This document shows, in pieces, positions 1 to 8,080 of a stretch of DNA of 36,140 nucleotides. The DNA is from Pirellula sp. GTDB lineage: Bacteria > Planctomycetota > Planctomycetia > Pirellulales > Pirellulaceae. Both the position numbers and the translations under genes were made by a program. Within the stretch, counting starts at the first letter, position 1; each line of letters opens with the position of its first letter. The notes under the pieces were generated by a model, which saw nothing but the letters and a program-made list of their open reading frames with translations, had not been told where the DNA came from and searched no databases. The stretch is taken from NCBI GenBank assembly GCA_021300015.1, contig JAJTFB010000039.1, positions 1 through 36,140 on the forward strand, given 5' to 3'.

Positions 1-2377
1 CGCGCCCTTGGTCGGACCGGTAGGATCCGATTGAGCGGACGCAGCGTAATCGCCGTACCAATCGCTGCACCATTCCCAGACGTTGCCATGCATGTCATAC
101 AATCCCCAGCCATTCGGCTGGAGTTCTTTTACCGGGCGTGTCTTACCCTCGGCGTTCTCATTAAACCACCCGTATTTTGTCAGCTCCTTCGGATCATCCC
201 CAAAGCAATACGCGCTCGTTGAACCGGCGCGGCATGCATACTCCCACTGTGCCTCAGTCGGTAATGACAATTGCAAGCTGGGTACTTTCTCAAGCACGTA
301 CTGCAACCACTTCTGACATTCGCTCCAAGAGATCTGCTCGACTGGATTGGTATCTCCGGGGAATCTACTAGGATTCTTACCCGCAATGGATGTCCACAGT
401 TCTTGAGTCACCTGAGAATCGGCAAACCAATACCCCTGGGTCAGCTTCACTAGATGCTTCGGTGACTCATTCTCTCGACCCTTTTCACTCCCGGGCGAGC
501 CCATCATAAACTCGCCCGGCTTGATCCAGCGCATCCGCTGCGTAACAAGCCCTTTGCCATCGTAACGGGGGACTTGGAACTCGCACCAAGCCCCATACTG
601 GTCCGTCCCGTAATCGCTCACCCACTGGGGCTTAACACCCGATTTCCAAAACGCGCGCTCGGGGGATATCGACCCCTGCGGCACATGCACTTCGATGAGC
701 CGCGACGTGGATTTAAGCGGTAAAACCAATGCGTTATCGATTTGGTCTGTGCCTCGACTTCTTAAGCGAACCTCCCCCTGATTCCCTTCGATAAAGCCCA
801 CGCGTTGCTCACCGTCGGCTACAAGTTCACTTAGACGAGTGCTCGAGTGCGGTTTCTGGTCGGGCACAAGCTCCCTTTGAATATGCCTGATGTTCGCTGC
901 AACACTTCCGTCGACCCGAAATACCTCCTCCGTAGCTCGGCGTATGAACCATCCCAAGTGATCCCGTAAGCCCAATTTCAAACGTCTTTGGTCGAAGTCG
1001 TTTCGGTACTGCTGGACCAATGTCCTCATCGCTTGAAGATCCTGCGTATGCTCGCGCGTAAGCATCCTGGTACGATCCGACAGGTTCAAGAATTCCATGT
1101 ACCAAAACGGAACAAAATCCGATGCGAATCGGTACCTTCGGATCGTTTCAAGAATTCGACGACGCGTCGCTTCATCGAGTGCCTCAAATCCATCCTTAAA
1201 TAGTTTCTCTTTGTCCAGAAGATCATTCTTCGCTGCGTTGACATGATTGTCCGCCAAAAACTCATGCTGCCAAAAACTTGACTCCAGCGACGCGTCCTGA
1301 GCCTCGGGCCAGATCGAACGCAACTCCCTGAGCAATTGCGGCTCGATCCGCATGGCGGGATACGCTGCGACAAACATTCGCTCTATCAGACGACTCCTTT
1401 CGGGCTCCTCAAGGTAACGAACGTCGTTCCCCTGCCATGCCACAGGGGCTAGGACTTGCCGCAGCGACTCAGGAACCTGATCGGTCGCAAACGGCAACAA
1501 TGCAAAGATACGGCAGCCAACTCCCGTGCAGCTCCTTGCACCGTTGGATCCACCATTTCCTGTCAGGATTCCTAGCGGGATTGCTTTCGAGGAAACCCAA
1601 GTCGCCCAGGATCAATAGATCGCTGGCACCATTTAGCTTGTACTCTCGTCCGAATTTCAAAAGTGGATGGTCTTCATAGGGCATCAGCGCATCGGGGTTC
1701 CTCCCTCGCAAGATGATGCAGGTACTCTTGGGCAACTCCCTTTGTAGCCTTCGGACGACAAACTCTTGGTCTTCCATGTAAGTTGCACATCGTTTCGAAC
1801 TGTCCAATACGACATGCAACTGCTCAGGAGATTTCTTGCGTGTCTTTCTCGGTAAGCGATCGATCGGAACGCACCGACTGATCAACTGGATCAGCTTGCG
1901 ATCATCGGTTTTTCGAGTGATCACCTGCCGCTGTAGCAACGGTTCGAGTCGCGTGCGCAACTGTGGCCAAGTAGCCAAGTAGCGCACAGGGACGGGGGTG
2001 AGTTGATCGCCGCTAGACGAGTTTGCGTTGGCGTCCTCGGCATCCGACGACAATCCTTTCGTTGGCTCGATTGGCCACGGTGGGCTAGAGAATCGAGTCG
2101 CAAGCCAATGGTCTAAGACAGGCTCGGGTTTTTCCGGTTCCTCGGGATCAGGACCTTCTTCGGAATGAGATGTGTCCAGCAGACCTTTCTGGAACTTTTC
2201 AAGATCGACGGGAAGACGATCTTCGAGCTCAAGCTCGGGAGGTAGGAAACCGATCGTTTCGATCATCTTGGCATAAAATGCCCAATTGTTTTTCGATAGA
2301 TTCGATACGATCTCGGTACGCACCAGATCAGAGCGCCAGAGAATCGAATTTCGAGAGGAAACGCGGTGCGAGTTCAT
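1..2377 (-). CDS. vWA-like + formylglycine-generating-enzyme domain protein, frameshifted, 3' end off window
   Basis: Third gene of a probable conflict-system operon. The ATG at 2377 overlaps the MoxR stop as ATGA, with GAGGG 7 nt upstream. This start is preferred over the longer open frame to 2509, which lies inside the MoxR gene. Residues 1-291 are read in one frame, which stops at 1469. A second frame is open without a stop from 1611 to the left edge and continues the protein. The two join with a +1 shift near 1504 (CTT-T-GCA), giving at least 792 residues. Around residues 187-264 there is a degenerate vWA-like fold: LHVVLDSSKR resembles a poor MIDAS, and LLILGDLGFLE follows. From about residue 613 a SUMF1/FGE domain begins (WIKPGEFMMGSPGSE, later GLYDMHGNVWEWCSDWYGDY). 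Its C-terminal part, including any copper-binding cysteines, is outside the window, so catalytic competence is unknown. Coding quality in both frames suggests a real mutation or a sequencing error, not two genes. Confidence 0.75.
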
Positions 2378-3429
2378 CGCAATGCCCTCGAGTTCTTGCG
2401 GAACACAAACTTTTCGAGTTTTCCGCACAAAGCTAGAAGATCCTCCGTTGAACGCTCGGTAGACTTGTTTTTCGTTAAACCTACCGAGTCCCAAGCCTGG
2501 AGAGCGCACAAGAGATCGATGTACTCGGCTGGTCCTGGTTTATGAACATCCTGATTGGCGAAGGCCTGGGCCCGATCCTCCAGTAGCATCTCAGCAGTCT
2601 TTTCGTAGACTTCTACCGGAAAATGTTTTTTGAAATGAGCCTTACCGAGCTCGACGAAGTAATCGAGGAACTTCTTGCGTTTTTCCCCTTGGACCACTCC
2701 TCCGAGAGACTCGACACAGGGGAGTAGTTCGAGTTCTAGGACAAAGCATCTTCGTAGGAAGGCGGTCGGGAGCATCCGTTCTTCGTTGGTGGTGATCATC
2801 ACAAGCGGCGATTTGGTATTTGGTTTGGAGACAATAGGCTTGGACCAACCGAGGGGTTGTAATTGACGTGCACCGAAGACTTCGAGCAGCCCATTTGGGA
2901 CGCTAGATTCCGCTTTGTCGATTTCATCGATGAGGATCACGAGTCCTTGATCGGAGGTCCAGGAATCCTTTTTGGTCGACACCCAGGTCGGGGCAGAGGC
3001 CAGCCCATCGCGGTTGGCATCGTTGGCCGATTCCCAGTCGATGGCCCACCACAGCGGACCGGGGTGGACAAACTTTTTGACATCGATCGCTTCGCGTAGT
3101 TTGGCTTCGGGGCTTTGGTCAGGATTGCTTTCGTTGGAGCCCCGGAGAGTATTGGCTGCGACTTGGGACTCGGCGAGTCTTTGGACGGCATCGAACGTCC
3201 AGAGGAGGTCTTGGGATTCGGTGGTCGCCGAGATGGTAAAAGAGATGAATTTTCGGCCAAGCAGTGCGGCAGCGGCGTAAGCCAGTTGGGATTTTCCGAG
3301 CCCCGGTTCGCCACGAACCAGCAGAGGGCGATTGGCAGCCGCAGCACCTTGGATCGCCAGTTCGTGTTCTTCATCTAGAAGGTGATCGAAGCTTGTGCCG
3401 TTGGGCAGTAGGATGGGGACGGGTTGCAT
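2374..3429 (-). CDS. MoxR-family AAA+ ATPase of the conflict-type operon
   Basis: 351 residues. Walker A is GEPGLGKS (40-47), Walker B VILIDEID (164-171), sensor 1 MITTNEER (211-218) and a probable arginine finger RRCF (226-229). The order and spacing fit the MoxR branch of AAA+ proteins, which act as chaperone-like remodellers, often with a vWA partner. The gene starts 30 nt after the 842-aa gene ends, without a clear Shine-Dalgarno, and its stop overlaps the next start (ATGA), so the three genes are probably one transcript. MoxR between a cyclase-like/EAD protein and a vWA-FGE protein matches the layout known for vWA-MoxR-associated conflict systems. The target it remodels cannot be read from sequence. 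It differs clearly from the second MoxR at 16155, which has the classical GVPGLGKT motif and a DUF58 partner. Confidence 0.88.
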   Translation of the reverse strand: MQPVPILLPNGTSFDHLLDEEHELAIQGAAAANRPLLVRGEPGLGKSQLAYAAAALLGRKFISFTISATTESQDLLWTFDAVQRLAESQVAANTLRGSNESNPDQSPEAKLREAIDVKKFVHPGPLWWAIDWESANDANRDGLASAPTWVSTKKDSWTSDQGLVILIDEIDKAESSVPNGLLEVFGARQLQPLGWSKPIVSKPNTKSPLVMITTNEERMLPTAFLRRCFVLELELLPCVESLGGVVQGEKRKKFLDYFVELGKAHFKKHFPVEVYEKTAEMLLEDRAQAFANQDVHKPGPAEYIDLLCALQAWDSVGLTKNKSTERSTEDLLALCGKLEKFVFRKNSRALR

Positions 3430-3459
3430 GTTGTGTTGGGTTTGGGTAATGCGTAATTG

Positions 3460-5988
3460 TTAGGACTGGCAAATTTGATTAATAAGCTTCTCTATAATAT
3501 TCATTTCCGTGAGGATTTCCGAGTATCGCTTGGCATCTGTTTCAGATAGAGGAATGAGTACCAGTTGCGGAAAGGTTTTTTTAAGCTCTTGAATTGCTTC
3601 GGTTCGATCCCTGGTGATAAACATCGCTGTGGCGGCCTTCAGCTTCGCCATCTGACTGATATCGTTATTTACTGCCTCAATTGGATCTTCCGGCATGACC
3701 GAGGTGCCCATGAGTTCCTGCCAACAGCATTTTGCGAACCAGATCGATAACCGGCTCGAATTGTCTGGATCCGTAGGTTGGGATAAGATACGAACGGTTG
3801 CGAAAACGATCCTATCAGCATCGGTGATTGGGTTACCCGAGATAGGCTCTCGATGAATCAGTTTATAGATCTCAGAATTTTCTAATGGACGCTGGGAAAC
3901 TTGTATCCAAGTACTGATGAGCAAATCTTCGGCAAACTGTTTGTTGGCAGTTTGAATCGGCTTGCTCGCTCCCTGGGACGATTTCCGTGATACTAGGAAT
4001 GCATCTTCTAATGCAGTGTAAACGACCTTTTTGTCTTCAGCAGGCAACGAAGCGATCCTGAAGTAAGCTTTGCAGATGTGGAGACTCCTCACTGCCGAAT
4101 CATGGTTGAAGCGTAGCTTCTTCAAATACAAACCGCGTAAAATCCCATTGAAGCACTGGAGAGGAAATGGGTGAGACAAGATCCCGAGAACCAGATCACC
4201 GGCGTTGGCGGGGGGCGTTTGAAAGTACTCCTTACCAAGCTCTTTGGTGGCGGCCAAGAGTGCATCGAGCAATGCCTTATCGCTCTGGAGAAGAGAGACC
4301 AATGCCTCAAGGACGACACCGAAGGTGTCCGGTTCGACTGGTGGAGGCTCATCGGGCTCCAACCGAGACTTTAGCCAATCCAGGTCGGATTGATTGAGGA
4401 CGTATCCTTGAAGAGATTCGAGATATCTTCGAAAAATCCCATCGTCTCCGGCCTTCTGGATCGTATGGATTAGTTGTTGAAAAAAATCTTGAACGCTTGG
4501 GATCTGCAACAGATTTGCTACGGCACCCACTTCGATTCTATTCCCGAATACCTTGATCAGAAGGGTTTCGCGGCTGGACTTCTCAAGCACTGTGCGCTGG
4601 AGTAATTCCTCAAGCCTCTTCCAATCCTCTCCTGAAAACCGACCTAATGTAATATGCATGGAATGGTGATTGTTGACCTCGGTCGGAACCGATCCTATCG
4701 AAGAAGTTTTAGGTGATGCCTTTTGTGCTCCCTGGAATTCTTGAATATCAGCATTCCCGAGGACAGGTTGTAAAAAATTTGGGCGCAAAGAATTTGACGG
4801 GGTTTGATGCGAGCTACGAGGACTGGTAGGAACAACCGGTGCCTGCGTTGAAGTTGCATCTACTGACAAGGCATTTATTGTTCCCACTGAATGAGCCGTC
4901 CTACCCGCAGGATTTCCAAAGTAACTATCGCTTACGAGTGCATCGAATACCTCATCCCTTTTGCCCTGTATCCTCACTTGCTCGGTGAGACTCCTCGAAA
5001 GCGGTGCAAGGAGCTCGATGACCGATTGGCGGTCTGGAATCGCTAAGGTTCCTGGGGCTAGCTCACTGGTGATCCGACACAACTCGATCGCGGTGCCGGA
5101 TTCGAAACTCCCTGTGGTCCATCGAGAACCAGGGATGACACGCCCAAGTCCGGAACCGATGGCCGCAGCGATCGACTGCCCGTAATTGATGGCACATTGC
5201 TGGATCTCGGATAGAAGCGTCCTCGATTGATTGAATTGAGCCTCCGGAATGGCAAAGACGATGCTCGTGGGTCCTACCATAACCTTCAAGCCCGAAATGG
5301 TGGAACTGAGACTGTTCAGAACGTACCTGGCGATTTGGATCAAGCCGTCATCGCTGTGATGCTTTGCATTCGTTACCGAAATCACAAAGTGGTCCGTGCA
5401 GTTGTTGTTATGCGGCGAACCAGAAAAAGGTTGGGGAATCGGACGGCTTGAATAACGCTTCACGAATAGGTCGAGACCTCCAATCGTCTCGGACTCGAGC
5501 ATAGGGCGAAGGTTCTCATCTGAGACCAGGATATTCACCTGATTACCAACAGCTTTGCTCAATTTCGAGAGTGTTTCGAAGGGAACCCCACCCATTAAGT
5601 AGCCGAAGCCCCCCAGCTCTCGGGCTTCCACGGACCCTTTTGCCATGATTGCTCGAACTACCGGTGCGTATCCGATCGAAGCAGACTCAGCAGACTCAAG
5701 GGTCGAAAAGACCTCGTCAACGAATTCGACCACTTCGGTAGCGCTGATCGCCCCATGGTTTCCGTTGACTGGAAAGGCCAGTCGGTATTCATCGCCTAGG
5801 AATTGGCCACCCACTGCGTCGAATGCCACACACCGACGAACCAACCGCGTTTGGTCGATCGCTTGAAATAATCCCTGGCGGTCTCTTTGCAAGCCGTTGG
5901 GGTTGAGATAGTTCTGCGATGACGATGCGATATCGAAAGCAACGAGGAAGGATTGGGTGGGCTGTAGAAAGTTCGTCAACCAAGCCAT
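3460..5988 (-). CDS. Tandem nucleotide-cyclase-like, EAD1-like conflict-system protein
   Basis: 842 residues with no signal peptide or membrane segment. Residues about 12-160 resemble a class III cyclase homology domain: AFDIASSS (D19) and GQFLGDEYRLAF (D66) sit where the two metal aspartates are expected, and LMGGVPFETLSKLSK replaces the usual VN-AAR helix, so catalysis is doubtful. Residues about 197-320 look like a second, more degenerate copy, ending TGSFESGTAIELCR and APGTLAIP. Residues 360-445 are a low-complexity linker rich in Ser/Pro. Residues about 450-525 (LGRFSGEDWKRLEELL, then a helical stretch ending GIFRRYLESL) resemble effector-associated domain 1, a homotypic adaptor of prokaryotic conflict systems. 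The last 300 residues are mainly helical and unrecognised. First long gene of the operon with MoxR and vWA-FGE. The domain assignments are pattern-based; a signal-sensing or effector-recruiting role is inference. Confidence 0.8.
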   Translation of the reverse strand: MAWLTNFLQPTQSFLVAFDIASSSQNYLNPNGLQRDRQGLFQAIDQTRLVRRCVAFDAVGGQFLGDEYRLAFPVNGNHGAISATEVVEFVDEVFSTLESAESASIGYAPVVRAIMAKGSVEARELGGFGYLMGGVPFETLSKLSKAVGNQVNILVSDENLRPMLESETIGGLDLFVKRYSSRPIPQPFSGSPHNNNCTDHFVISVTNAKHHSDDGLIQIARYVLNSLSSTISGLKVMVGPTSIVFAIPEAQFNQSRTLLSEIQQCAINYGQSIAAAIGSGLGRVIPGSRWTTGSFESGTAIELCRITSELAPGTLAIPDRQSVIELLAPLSRSLTEQVRIQGKRDEVFDALVSDSYFGNPAGRTAHSVGTINALSVDATSTQAPVVPTSPRSSHQTPSNSLRPNFLQPVLGNADIQEFQGAQKASPKTSSIGSVPTEVNNHHSMHITLGRFSGEDWKRLEELLQRTVLEKSSRETLLIKVFGNRIEVGAVANLLQIPSVQDFFQQLIHTIQKAGDDGIFRRYLESLQGYVLNQSDLDWLKSRLEPDEPPPVEPDTFGVVLEALVSLLQSDKALLDALLAATKELGKEYFQTPPANAGDLVLGILSHPFPLQCFNGILRGLYLKKLRFNHDSAVRSLHICKAYFRIASLPAEDKKVVYTALEDAFLVSRKSSQGASKPIQTANKQFAEDLLISTWIQVSQRPLENSEIYKLIHREPISGNPITDADRIVFATVRILSQPTDPDNSSRLSIWFAKCCWQELMGTSVMPEDPIEAVNNDISQMAKLKAATAMFITRDRTEAIQELKKTFPQLVLIPLSETDAKRYSEILTEMNIIEKLINQICQS

Positions 5989-6143
5989 AAGCAGATTCCA
6001 AAGGCGGTGAGCAGAAGGGCGGAGGGAATCAAAAGAGGAGTGGTGGTTTCAATGGGCCGCTCCTCTACCTGCGTTCTGAAAGGTTCATCCGAACGGAGCA
6101 ATAGATTCGCCGGAAGTATCGGAGTTCGATATGGAACAATCAT
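5976..6143 (-). CDS. Possible small C-terminally membrane-anchored protein
   Basis: Starting at the ATG at 6143 this would be a 55-residue peptide; an in-frame GTG at 6194 inside the repeat array would give 72. It has a polar N-terminus and a C-terminal hydrophobic stretch (TPLLIPSALLLTAFGICLW) ending almost at the stop, as in tail-anchored proteins. Its stop overlaps the start of the 842-aa gene by 13 nt, which favours translational coupling. Against it: no good Shine-Dalgarno and no family I recognise. If real, it would place the conflict system at the membrane. Confidence 0.35.
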   Translation of the reverse strand: MIVPYRTPILPANLLLRSDEPFRTQVEERPIETTTPLLIPSALLLTAFGICLWLG

Positions 6144-6187
6144 CGAATCGGCGAGGGTAAATCTCTCTGTCGCCTTCACCTTCAAAC

Positions 6188-6369
6188 GGGTCACAGCCCC
6201 ATTTTACGTAAACGGGTCGCAGACCCATTTTACGCAGACGGGTCACAGCCGCATTTTACGCAGACGAGCCGCAGCCGCATTTTACGCAAACGAGTCGCAG
6301 CCGCATTTTACGTAAACGGGTCGCAGACCCATTTTACGCAGACGAGTCACAGACCCATTTTACGAGAGG
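6188..6369. repeat. Seven tandem 26-bp repeats
   Basis: Seven direct head-to-tail copies with no spacers. The unit is gggtcacagc followed by cccattttacgtaaac, with copy-to-copy variation at a few positions (ggg/gag, tca/tcg, ccc/cgc/acc, gta/gca). Copies 2 and 6 contain a perfect small hairpin, GGGTC-GCA-GACCC. The array lies between the TolC-like gene and the start of the conflict-type operon, on the upstream side of the latter, so it could hold regulatory sites. It is tandem, not CRISPR. Confidence 0.9.
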
Positions 6370-6442
6370 ACAGACACCGCCATGAACTCGGTGAGCTTGC
6401 GCTGGTTGGCTTGCGGCGGCGCTGCTGCGTGAGATCGTCTGG

Positions 6443-7603
6443 TTATCGATTAGAATTTCTTGCAGGGACGCTTGGGGAAACCTCCGCGTTCCAAAACCCG
6501 GCACGACCGATGGCCTGGTGGAGATCGCAGTCGGCTTGATGCCACTGCGCGAGGCGATCCAGTTCAAAAGCCCTGGCTCGAAAGAGTTCGAGGTTGACTT
6601 GGATCTGTTCAGGGAGGTTCCCCTTAAACTCCGAGAGTTCCTTTAGGGTTTCGCATCGCCTACCTAGCGACTCGGTCTTCTGCACCGCAAGCTTCCAGCG
6701 TTCGAAAGCCAGTTCCTTTGCCCGGTAGGCAGCCGCAGCTTCGATGCGTATCTGATCGCTTCGAAGCTGGATGTAATTGTCGAGCCCCTTTTGACGCTGC
6801 GTGACCTGGTCTTGGGATGGCCGATGGACAATCCAGCGGCGAGGGTCCTTGGGACCCCACAAGACCTTCAGGCTTATCGGGAAACTTGGTACCCCGTCGA
6901 GCAACGCGATCGCCTCGTCGCTCAGTGCCTCGCTGTGGTTACGCACATAGCCAAGGGCTCGCAATTCGGAACGATTGGCGATCGCCCAAGTCTCGACTTC
7001 GCATTGCTCGGAAAGTTCCGGGCTAGGGGAAGCCAATTCGGCGGGTTGGTAGGAGCAAGCCCATTGGGGACCTACGAGAAGCGATAGTTCGTCTCGAAGC
7101 TTCGACCGTTGGCTTTCGATCTGGAGCTTTTGGTCTTGAAGATCGATCAAGGCTCGTTGGAGCGCCGTCGTATCGTCGATCTGTCCACCGCTTTGGATCA
7201 GTTCCTCCTGGACCCCGATTTGTTCCTGAACGTAGGCTTGGGCCTCGGCTTGGAGTTCCAAACCCATTTGGCATGACGCCAGCGCATGGTGCAATTTCAA
7301 GGCCGCAAGAGCCGACTTGAAGCGGGCTTGGATTTCCAATTCCCTTGAGAGACAGCTCCAGAGTAACTGCTGTTGCTCGATCGATTTCTTCGACAGCAAG
7401 GACCATTTCGATGGGACCGACCAAGCGTCCCTCGCCTGCGACAAGACTTGGCCTTGTCGGCTCAGGGCAAATGCCGTCTTAGCCAGATCCCCAGGGCTCG
7501 CTTCGGTGAGCTGGGCGAAGGCGTACCGGGAGCCAGCCCCACTGCTCAGAAGTAGGCAGACTGCTAAAGAGGATAAAAAAGTGGTCGACCGTCTTGAACC
7601 CAT
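6443..7603 (-). CDS. TolC-like outer-membrane efflux family protein
   Basis: 386 residues from the ATG at 7603. That start gives a clean signal peptide (MGSRRSTTFLSSLAVCLLLS, cleavage near AFA-Q); the longer frame begins with TTG at 7669. The mature part is almost all helical. It has Gln/Leu/Glu-rich coiled-coil stretches typical of the outer-membrane efflux (OEP/TolC) family, such as ALQRALIDLQDQKLQIESQR. It is shorter than the usual 420-480 residues, and the second repeat looks degenerate (PKDPRRWIVHRPSQDQV, then a second helical hairpin). No pump or membrane-fusion partner is adjacent, so it may be an orphan exporter outer-membrane component or a planctomycete-specific relative. The membership is inferred from pattern and composition only. 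Confidence 0.6.
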   Translation of the reverse strand: MGSRRSTTFLSSLAVCLLLSSGAGSRYAFAQLTEASPGDLAKTAFALSRQGQVLSQARDAWSVPSKWSLLSKKSIEQQQLLWSCLSRELEIQARFKSALAALKLHHALASCQMGLELQAEAQAYVQEQIGVQEELIQSGGQIDDTTALQRALIDLQDQKLQIESQRSKLRDELSLLVGPQWACSYQPAELASPSPELSEQCEVETWAIANRSELRALGYVRNHSEALSDEAIALLDGVPSFPISLKVLWGPKDPRRWIVHRPSQDQVTQRQKGLDNYIQLRSDQIRIEAAAAYRAKELAFERWKLAVQKTESLGRRCETLKELSEFKGNLPEQIQVNLELFRARAFELDRLAQWHQADCDLHQAIGRAGFWNAEVSPSVPARNSNR

Positions 7604-8080
7604 CGCCTGGGAAACAAACCTCCGGAGAGCAGCTAAGCCTCGACTTGCTAACGCTAGCAAACCGCACAATCAGCCCGCGCAGGGGCCCGGCTCGCAAACT
7701 CTCTTTAGCATCGAATTCCGGTGGTAGGAAACTCAACGATTCCTCCTAGCGTTCCGTCCAGGCAAAATAGGTCGGCCTTGCCGGAGCCGATCGTGGAAAA
7801 AACCGACCTGGACTGAAGCAGCAAACGACGTATTTGGTGTTTTTTCACCAGATCGGACAGGCGGAGCCGATGTTGGAATACTCATTAGCTCACCGATTTG
7901 TTATACTGCAATAGGCGAGCTAGGGTACCTCCCAGCACCTTGCCGCCTAGATCGCACTGCCTCGAACGCCCTCGGGCGTTCGGTGGCGGTGCGTGAAAGG
8001 GCCCCTAGGGCTCGACATTGCGGTACCATGGTGCGGCTGAATCCTGTGAGCCACAACCGTCCAAATCTTTGTCGAGTTCA
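7604..8080. other. Intergenic region between divergent TolC-like and CrtI-type genes
   Basis: No convincing gene. It holds a separated inverted repeat (AGGTCGG near 7770 with CCGACCT near 7803), a small TGGTG-T6-CACCA hairpin near 7838-7855, a TATACT box at 7902-7907 without a well-spaced -35, and the perfect palindrome at 7963-7982. Promoters for both flanking genes must lie here, but I cannot fix them. Confidence 0.5.
7963..7982. repeat. Perfect 9-bp inverted repeat, 2-nt loop
   Basis: CGAACGCCC-TC-GGGCGTTCG, a perfect hairpin about 100 nt upstream of the CrtI-type start. There is no T-tract after it, so it is not a standard terminator. It could be an operator or a structured leader. Confidence 0.6.

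Noticed and set aside
1504..1507. Programmed prfB-like frameshift
   Set aside because: CTT is followed by TGC, not the stop TGA that drives prfB slippage, and I saw no upstream Shine-Dalgarno-like stimulator; an indel is simpler.
6007..6315. 102-aa plus-strand open frame over the 26-bp repeats
   Set aside because: Half of it is repeat-derived; the opposite-strand gene start and repeats explain it better.
6188..6369. CRISPR array
   Set aside because: Units are 26 bp and directly adjacent, with no unique spacers, and no cas genes are nearby.
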